Shown here piece after piece: positions 58,077 to 64,000 of a DNA stretch of 64,000 nucleotides. The notes beneath the pieces are model-generated. The model searched no databases. It worked only from the letters and a program-made list of their open reading frames with translations, and was not told the origin of the DNA. The stretch's first letter is position 1; each line of letters begins with the position of its first letter. Made by a program: the position numbers and the translations under genes. The stretch comes from Rhizophagus clarus (taxonomy: Eukaryota > Glomeromycota > Glomeromycetes > Glomerales > Glomeraceae), in assembly GCA_015698045.1 (NCBI GenBank), contig BLAL01000030.1, positions 496,001 to 560,000 on the forward strand, in the 5' to 3' direction.

Positions 58077-60079
58077 TAAAGCTTCGCATGAGCTGAGCCA
58101 GCTTGTAAGCTGGTTCAAGCTTTTCAAGTTGAGCCAAGCCAAGCCATGATTAAATTGGCTTAGTGGCTCACAAGCCAGCTTGAAAAAAGCTTAAGTTAGG
58201 TATTAGGCTTAGCTTGATAAACTCAAGCTGGCAGTGGGCTTGGCTTGAAAAGCTCAAGCCGGCTCATGAGCCAGATCAAGCTCGGCAATTTTTTACAAAA
58301 AATGCCAGTACCAATAGTTTTGGCGTTTTTTTTTGCAAATTTATACTGTATATAAAAAATGCTGGAACTATTTGTTCTGGCACTTTTTGCAATTTTATGA
58401 ATAAAAAATGCCAGTACCAATAGTTCTGGCATTTTTTTTTTGTGATTTTATAATACAAAATACCGTTAACGTTATAACAAATTATTCGGTATAAAGGCAG
58501 GGTCATGTGACTTGCCAATCTAATCAGATAATCTGAATATCTGATCTTTTTTTTAATTATTTATCAGTTTATTTTTGTGGTGTTGCCAGATGAAAAGCAT
58601 GACCGGACTTTGAAATTAAGGTAAGGGAGGGGTTGGGGGAGGTGTTTTGATGTTTTTTTTAACTAATTAAGTATTAACTTTTTTTTTACTTTTTGTAGTA
58701 TTGCCAGACGAAAAGCATGACTGGACTTTTGGAATTAAGATAAGGGAGGGTGGAGAAGTGTTTTTTGGTGTTTTTTTAAACTAATTAATTAATTATTTTT
58801 TATTTTTATTTTTTGTAGTGTTGCCAGACGAAAGGCATGACCGGACTTTTGGAATTAAGGTAAGGGAGGGAGGGTTGGGGGAGGTGTTTCATTATTTTTT
58901 TTAATTTATTAAGTATTAACTTTTTTTTTATTTTTTTGTAGTGTTACCGGATGAAAAACATGACCGGACTTTTAGAATTAAAGTGAGGGAGGGTGGGAGA
59001 AGTATTTTTCGGTAATTTTTTTTAACTAATTAATTAATTATTTTTTTTATTTTTTTGTAGTATTGCCAGACTAAAAGTACGACCGGACTTTTGGAATTAA
59101 GGTAAGGGAAGGTTGGGGGAGGTGTTTCGTTATTTTTTTTTTAATTAATTAAATATTAACTTTTTTTTACTTTTTGTAGTGTTGCCAAACAAAAAGTACG
59201 ACTGGACTTTTGGAATTAAAGTAAGGGAGGATGGGTGAGATGTCTTTCGTTGTTCTTTTTTTTAACTAATTAATTATTTTTTTTTATTTTTTGTAGTATT
59301 GCCAGATGAAAAGCATGACCAGACTTTTGGAATTAAGGTAAGGAAAGATGGATGAAGTATCTTTCGTTGTTTTTTTTTTAATTAATTAATTATTTTTTTT
59401 TATTTTTTGTAGTGTTGCCAAGCGAAAAACATGACCGGACTTTTGGAATTAGGGTATTAAAAACCGAAAAAGAATAATAAAAATAAATAAATTTGGTATA
59501 AAATACTAAAAAAAAGTAAAAAAATAAATAAAATAAAATAAATTTTGGTAAATACCAAGTAATTTAATTTACTGAAATTAGTATTTTTTAAAAATAAATC
59601 CACATATATCTATTATAAACTCTACACAAATATAATATGTGAGTTACTCCCAAATTGACCGATTTACGCAAACTCAATTTGTAGATTTAAAAAGTAATTT
59701 CATATAAACTTTATGCAAACCCGTATGTGAGTTATATTAGTATTATTCAGGGTCCTGCCAGGATCATTAGTTCTGGTGTTTTTTTCAATTTTATGAATAG
59801 AAAGGCTGGGACCATTAGTTCCGGTATTTTTTTTTTGTAACTTTACATATAAAAATGCCTAGTTTTGGCTTTTTTTTTGATAATAAAGCTTGAGCCAGCT
59901 TGAGCCAGCTCAAGCTCAACTTGGCTTGGACCAGAATTTTTCATGGTTCAGCTTGGCTTGAATGAGTTGAGCCAAGATTTTTTGTGGCTTGACTCATTTT
60001 GGCTCAAGCCAGAATTTTTTTTTCAAGCCAAGCCAAGCCAGACTGTAGCTTGACTTGAGCCGGCTCATATGGAACTTTA
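58077..60079. mobile_element. hAT-type element carrying exon-like array A
   Basis: 2003 bp between perfect 8-bp duplicates CTGTTGAT (58069-58076, 60080-60087). Ends TAAAGCTTCGCATGAGCTGA and, reversed, TAAAGTTCCATATGAGCCGG. Next to each end lie AGCTTGAGCCAGCTTGAGCC-type repeats (58085-58290, 59885-60065), then hairpin GCCAGTACC-type units (58290-58450, 59750-59880), then array A. No coding capacity. Confidence 0.85.
58560..59460 (+). repeat. Exon-like minisatellite array A (eight units)
   Basis: Eight units of 116-123 bp with 41-nt blocks starting at 58581, 58699, 58819, 58942, 59061, 59180, 59297 and 59413. Consensus block TGTTGCCAGACGAAAAGCAT then GACCGGACTTTTGGAATTAAG. Seven blocks are preceded by a T-rich tract plus GTAG and most are followed by GTAAGG. 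Spacers contain TATTAAC or AACTAAT as candidate branch sites. Confidence 0.85.
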
Positions 60080-60087
60080 CTGTTGAT

Positions 60088-60759
60088 TAATGTTTTTGAG
60101 AAGGGAAAAAGGAGTGGATATGGAAAAGAAACCATATAGCAAATGTATCATAAAGTAATTCTTTGATTAAACATTAAAAATTTTGTGATAAATTACAATA
60201 AAATTTTAATTTATTTTTAAGAATTGCATGATAAATATATATACAGTATGATACAACCAGGGATTAATAAAAAAAATATTTTGATCAACCTATGTTAAAA
60301 AAAATGAATTAGATAACAAAAAAAAAAATTTTTTACATTAAAAAAATAAAAAATTTCACATTAAGAAAATCCATTTACCTTTTTTTTTATTATAGAAGTT
60401 AAACCAAAATATACAGTAATAAACAAATCAACATATCCTTATATATGTATTTATCATTCAATACTATAATTTTTTTTTTAAAAAAAAATCAATCTATGCG
60501 AGAAAACAATTATTTTAATATATAATTAAAGCAGTCTACATAAAGAAAAATTATCACTTACAAGTCACCAAAAAAGAAAGTGTAATATTAATTTTTTTTA
60601 AAATACTTTAATAATTCTTATCCTTTGAACGCTAGAAAAAGGGAACAAGAAAAATTGGTGAAAATATAATTTAAAAATAATATTTGCGGATTATAAAGAG
60701 TTATAAACATATGAAATTACCAAAAAAAAAATGCTTTATTTATTTTTTATTGCATTTAG
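60088..60759. other. AT-rich sequence, no gene seen
   Basis: Apart from the possible continuation of the 57600 remnant in the first 50 bp, only AT-rich sequence with A and T runs is visible. Confidence 0.35.
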
Positions 60760-61047
60760 CTTTATAAAAGTTCTTACATTATAGTAAAAAATCATTTTTT
60801 TGCCTTTTACGCAAAAACTGTCTAATTAGCCGCTTTTATAACCCTAGAAAATCTTTTCCCTCTTGTAAATTTACATATATCTTTGTTGTTAAAAATGTAA
60901 TTTTCTTTTTATTACAACTTGGATCTTGAAAAACGCTTATTTTTAAGCACATGATGAACTATCAATTTTATAATGCAGTAGGCACAATCGATGTTACACA
61001 AAATTTAATATAAAAATGATCTGCATGTGACATTTCCGGTGACTGAT
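60760..61047. mobile_element. Right end of a CDH1-intron-type TIR element
   Basis: Shares TTATAACCCTAGAAAATCTT, GTAAATTTACATATATCTTT and TAAAAATGATCTGCATGTGA with 10915-11250 in CDH1 intron 7, and ends CCGGTGACTGATAAG, similar to that element's right end. It stops about 33 bp before the exon at 61081. Confidence 0.6.
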
Positions 61048-61080
61048 AAGATCAAAGAAAAAATTCTGAATTCATTTTAG

Positions 61081-61602
61081 AATATTGATATCGTCAGTAT
61101 TAAAGTATGGTTTGTGCAAGTTTGTTTTGATGATAATAGGTTTAACCAACTTAGCGACCCTCATGTATCAGTGGAAAGTGTTCTAGGTGAAAAAGGCATA
61201 TATGAAGCACAGCGTGTATTGCATAAGATCGAGCTATTTTTAAAGAATATAAATACAGTATAAATAATAATAATATTCACGCTATTGTTCAAGGTAAACG
61301 TTTTAACTTTCAAGAATGTACATACACATTTTAATTTTCATTAGCCTTACTGGTTTTACTAACGAATCCAGGTAAAGAAAAGTGGTGCTCTGTATGTAAT
61401 AAAAATTTGGGAAACCATGAAATGGGCGATCTACACTATATCTGATATTCTCTCAGGTGGAATATTAAAATCTGTAAAAAAGAAGTTGGTTGAAGGTAAT
61501 AAGCATGAAGACGAAATTTATAATGACGACGATGACAAGGAACCCGAGAATCCAACTTGTAGTGATGAAGATGGTAGTGATGGCGGAGGTGATACTTCTT
61601 AA
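61081..61602 (+). CDS. Two 3'-terminal exons of an unidentified acidic-tailed protein
   Basis: Exon 61081-61257 (59 codons) follows an acceptor TTCATTTTAG and includes DDNRFNQLSDPHVSVESVLG and YEAQRVLHKIELFLKNINT. A 114-bp intron (GTATAA to TTACTAACGAATCCAG, with a perfect ACTAAC branch site) joins it in phase to exon 61372-61602, which reads VKKSGALYVIKIWETMKWAI, DILSGGILKSVKKKLVEGN and a C-terminal tail of Asp/Glu/Ser/Gly ending DGGGDTS. Codon usage and absence of stops contrast with the surrounding transposons. The 5' exons are not identified; the upstream intron may contain much of the transposon nest, or the gene may be truncated. No family recognised. Confidence 0.55.
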
Positions 61603-62426
61603 TATAATAGGATAATTTTATCATATAATAACGATGGCCGTAGGTGATTAACATATTTCGCAAATTATTATTTGTATTAGTTGATTCTCAGCTACGTTTT
61701 TTTTATTAAATAAAGCTATATAAGGGTAGATACCTCTGGTATCACATTTTACAATTAATGTTTTACATGAATTGAGTGGGTACTATTCTGCTATATAAAA
61801 TCGATTCCATCATTCTTGTCGCCTGGCTTGATCGGTTAAATTCTTTGCCGTAATATTTAATCGGATATTCAGATTATGATCATGTGTTTGTTGATCTTAA
61901 ATAAAACCGTGTCCACGTGATTTTAGTCATGCACTTAAAATCTTACTGCAGTATATTCACTCAGCCACGCGCAGTAAATATCCGCGTATGTCTATTTTTA
62001 GGGACAGAGCGCCCCAGAAAAGATATGTTAGCCGTAGCATATTCTTCCGAAAGTTCTTAGCTTTTCAGCTTTTCACGAATCAATGATTAACCGCATTTAT
62101 TGAAGATCATGATGTTAGAAATGGAATGAAATGGAAATAAGCAGATCTACTCAGGAATAATTTTTATTACCCGTTAGCATTAGCTAAGACGCGTAATCCT
62201 TAATTAATATTCCATTTTGGTGAGTTAATCGGATTTGTCATATTAACGAAATTTTTTCCCAAAGATCTTAGACACACTGTGAATTATATAAAAAGGTGTC
62301 ACCCCAATTAGTGAATCCATTTATCCTCCTTGTGCAATCAAGAAAACGAAAAATTAAGTGAAATATTCAAACTTATCATAAATTTACATCATCAATATAC
62401 GGACTCCTATATTCCGCAAAGCAATA
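61603..62426. other. Intergenic with promoter-like sequence
   Basis: No gene. Higher GC and more varied sequence than the transposon region. TATATAAAAAGG at 62285-62296 looks like a TATA box for the transcript proposed at 62504. Confidence 0.4.
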
Positions 62427-62620
62427 ATGAGGTATGTTGATTTATTGCTCAACTGGCTTCTTGAAACATGTCATCACATTAATCTATTTTTCCTCCTCTA
62501 TAGATGCCCCAAAATAAAACGGACATATTACTCTTCTTACTATATATCGGCATTTTGATCTTTGCCGAGAAAATCACCATCATCACGCGTATAATAGGCG
62601 CAGTGAAATTACTCACATAA
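62427..62620 (+). CDS. Possible small membrane peptide gene with 5' UTR intron (tentative)
   Basis: TATATAAAAAGG (62285-62296) lies about 140 bp upstream of ATGAG|GTATGT (62427). A potential intron 62432-62503 ends CTCCTCTATAG directly before ATG 62504, which opens a 38-residue frame to TAA 62618-62620 with DILLFLLYIGILIFAEKITI as a hydrophobic segment. Without splicing, the ATG at 62427 opens a 43-codon frame in another register. Further donor/acceptor-like sites follow (GTAATA near 62720, TTTCAG near 62773, GTAAGT near 62807), so the real transcript may be longer. A minus-strand frame across 62479-62691 competes. Low certainty. Confidence 0.25.
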
Positions 62621-63202
62621 ATCTCGTCACATACCTTAACACCACGCTCCTTAATAAAATTTGACGCAGTGTGTCTAATAAACATCTTCACGTGCGGTAT
62701 TTGGTGCAGTATCGTACCGGTAATAAAAAAATCGAATTACCTTTATTGTAATGCATTAAGTAATAAATTTCAGGCGGAATGGAATGTTGCAAAATTAATA
62801 GTAATGGTAAGTGTGAATCGGAAATATTATTTTTTTATCTACCGAATTTATGCCATAGATTCGAAATTACTTAATCTCGGAGAAGTTTCGTTGCGGGGAA
62901 TACTATTTTACATAATCTGCGTGTTTGGGAGAGATAGACAAAATTTCTGTAGATATGGGTGGGGTAATTTATTTCGGAAATCTAGGATAGTAAAAGAGAG
63001 CGTGTGAGAATCTCGCGGCTAGAAATAGCGATACAGATAGAAATAATTTTGATGCTGGGACTCGCCTAGGATCCGCGTACTCCCTCCTCATGCATTTCAT
63101 TCGCATCTTTAGCATTTTCAGCTTTACTTATATAGTAACATCTTTTAAGGCAAGATTAGGATTTTACTGCTTATATTGTACTGCGTTAAAAATAATAAAA
63201 TA
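62621..63202. other. Intergenic or unrecognised exons
   Basis: A 112-codon plus-strand frame (62669-63007) crosses good splice signals and is probably not a single exon. No function suggested. The sequence is not obviously repetitive. Confidence 0.3.
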
Positions 63203-64000
63203 CGCGTTTAGTCAGAGACTGAGGACATAACTAAAGGTCGTTGTGCGGTGGCAGCGGGGCGGGACAACCCAAAGAGTTAATCCTACTGATCGAACCATCT
63301 TGTCGATGTAGCATGAGTAACAACATCGCCGCACAACCAACCATTACAAACACTTATGTTCGCCCATGGAAGAAGACTATGGCAAAGAACCAGAAGTCAA
63401 AACACAATAGTGATGTCCCCACAGATTAGATCAGGTCGTTACGTGGTGGCAGCGGGGCGGGACAACCCAAAGAGTTAATCCTACTGATCGAACCATCTTT
63501 TCGATGAGGCACGAGTGCCAGCATCGCCACGCAACCATTCAATATGGGAAGTCCCATCCTTGATACGCCGGTCGTTTTCAAACCGAAACACTGATTAACC
63601 TGTTAACGCGTTAGAAGGAAATTGGTTTATTGTCTCACGGGTTTATTATAAATAATATGCGTTTAGTCAGAGACTGAGGACATAACTAAAGGTCGTTGTG
63701 CGGTGGCAGCGGGGCGGGACAACCCAAAGAGTTAATCCTACTGATCGAACCATCTTGTCGATGTAGCATGAGTAACAACATCGCCGCACAACCAACCATT
63801 ACAAACACTTATGTTCGCCCATGGAAGAAGACTATGGCAAAGAACCAGAAGTCAAAACACAATAGTGATGTCCCCACAGATTAGATCAGGTCGTTACGTG
63901 GTGGCAGCGGGGCGGGACAACCCAAAGAGTTAATCCTACTGATCGAACCATCTTTTCGATGAGGCACGAGTGCCAGCATCGCCACGCAACCATTCAATAT
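63203..64000. repeat. 455-bp tandem repeat array running off the window end
   Basis: Unit 1 is 63203-63657 and unit 2 starts at 63658 and is cut at 64000; they are practically identical from GCGTTTAGTCAGAGACTGAG onward. Each unit holds two diverged sub-copies about 198 bp apart that share GGTGGCAGCGGGGCGGGACA, ACCCAAAGAGTTAATCCTAC and TGATCGAACCATCTT, then a hairpin-capable CGATG...CATCG. GC content is clearly higher than in the rest of the window. A 62-codon frame repeats in both units. Confidence 0.92.

Noticed and set aside
53788..61047. A single TIR element split by 6 kb of insertions
   Set aside because: The left part lies inside the 49206-54906 composite and the right part lies outside its host gene, so the nesting order would be inconsistent. 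Two separate fragments are simpler.
63203..63530. tRNA or 5S rRNA gene in the GC-richer repeat
   Set aside because: No cloverleaf can be drawn and the sequence does not match the 5S core; only weak A/B-box-like words are present.
63241..63884. Two identical 62-codon frames as a duplicated small gene
   Set aside because: They are part of a tandem DNA repeat whose identity extends well outside the frame. No splice, promoter or codon evidence favours translation.

Overview
The window looks like a piece of a very AT-rich, intron-containing, transposon-bloated fungal genome. Short introns (54-97 bp) with GTAAGT-type donors and ACTAAC branch sites, a kinase-Sel1 remnant, a YCP4/WrbA flavodoxin-like gene and several familiar repeat types all point to an arbuscular mycorrhizal fungus close to Rhizophagus irregularis. 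The species call is inference from gene content and style, not from a search.

Gene-bearing left part (1-13.3 kb). A decayed kinase-Sel1 gene (177-995) is followed by an intronless multi-pass membrane protein (1674-2747) and a coiled-coil protein (3858-4925). A four-exon flavodoxin-like quinone oxidoreductase with a lipidation-type tail lies on the minus strand (5799-6984). A nine-exon Cdh1/Fizzy-related APC/C activator (8433-11912) carries its C-box and IR tail; its intron 7 is swollen to 1.5 kb by a TIR element.

Transposon sea (13.3-61.0 kb). In order: a pogo-type MITE with an internal minisatellite (13338-13784); fragments of a DDE transposase family; a 2.8 kb TIR element with a broken transposase and a nested MITE (19404-22185); and a hAT-type MITE (22891-23333). 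A 10.5 kb Ty3/gypsy retrotransposon (24264-34793) follows. It carries gag, protease, RT, RNase H and integrase, plus an unexpected thymidylate-kinase-like P-loop domain between RNase H and integrase. It is itself broken by a hAT-type element in RT and a TA-flanked element in its 3' LTR. A satellite block with a reverse solo LTR (35167-38698) comes next.

From 38.7 to 56.5 kb a MULE-like transposase gene is scattered in pieces. It is interrupted in succession by a small MITE, a pogo-like transposon (40247-42095), a 5.3 kb DDE transposon (42120-47461, itself hit by a hAT MITE), another hAT MITE (47527-49023) and a 5.7 kb TIR composite (49206-54906). The composite contains a palindromic foldback, into which an ORF1-only LINE-like retroposon with poly(A) and a 15-bp target duplication has landed. 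A further hAT-type element (58077-60079) carries an array of exon-like units.

Right end (61-64 kb). Two 3'-terminal exons of an unidentified acidic-tailed protein (61081-61602), a possible small TATA-driven transcript near 62.5 kb, and a GC-richer tandem repeat with a 455-bp period that runs off the window edge.

Two themes cut across the elements. First, most internal stops in recognisable transposon proteins are one C-to-T or G-to-A change from the residue expected. Second, at least three minisatellite families consist of 40-45-nt exon-like blocks separated by complete-looking spliceosomal introns.
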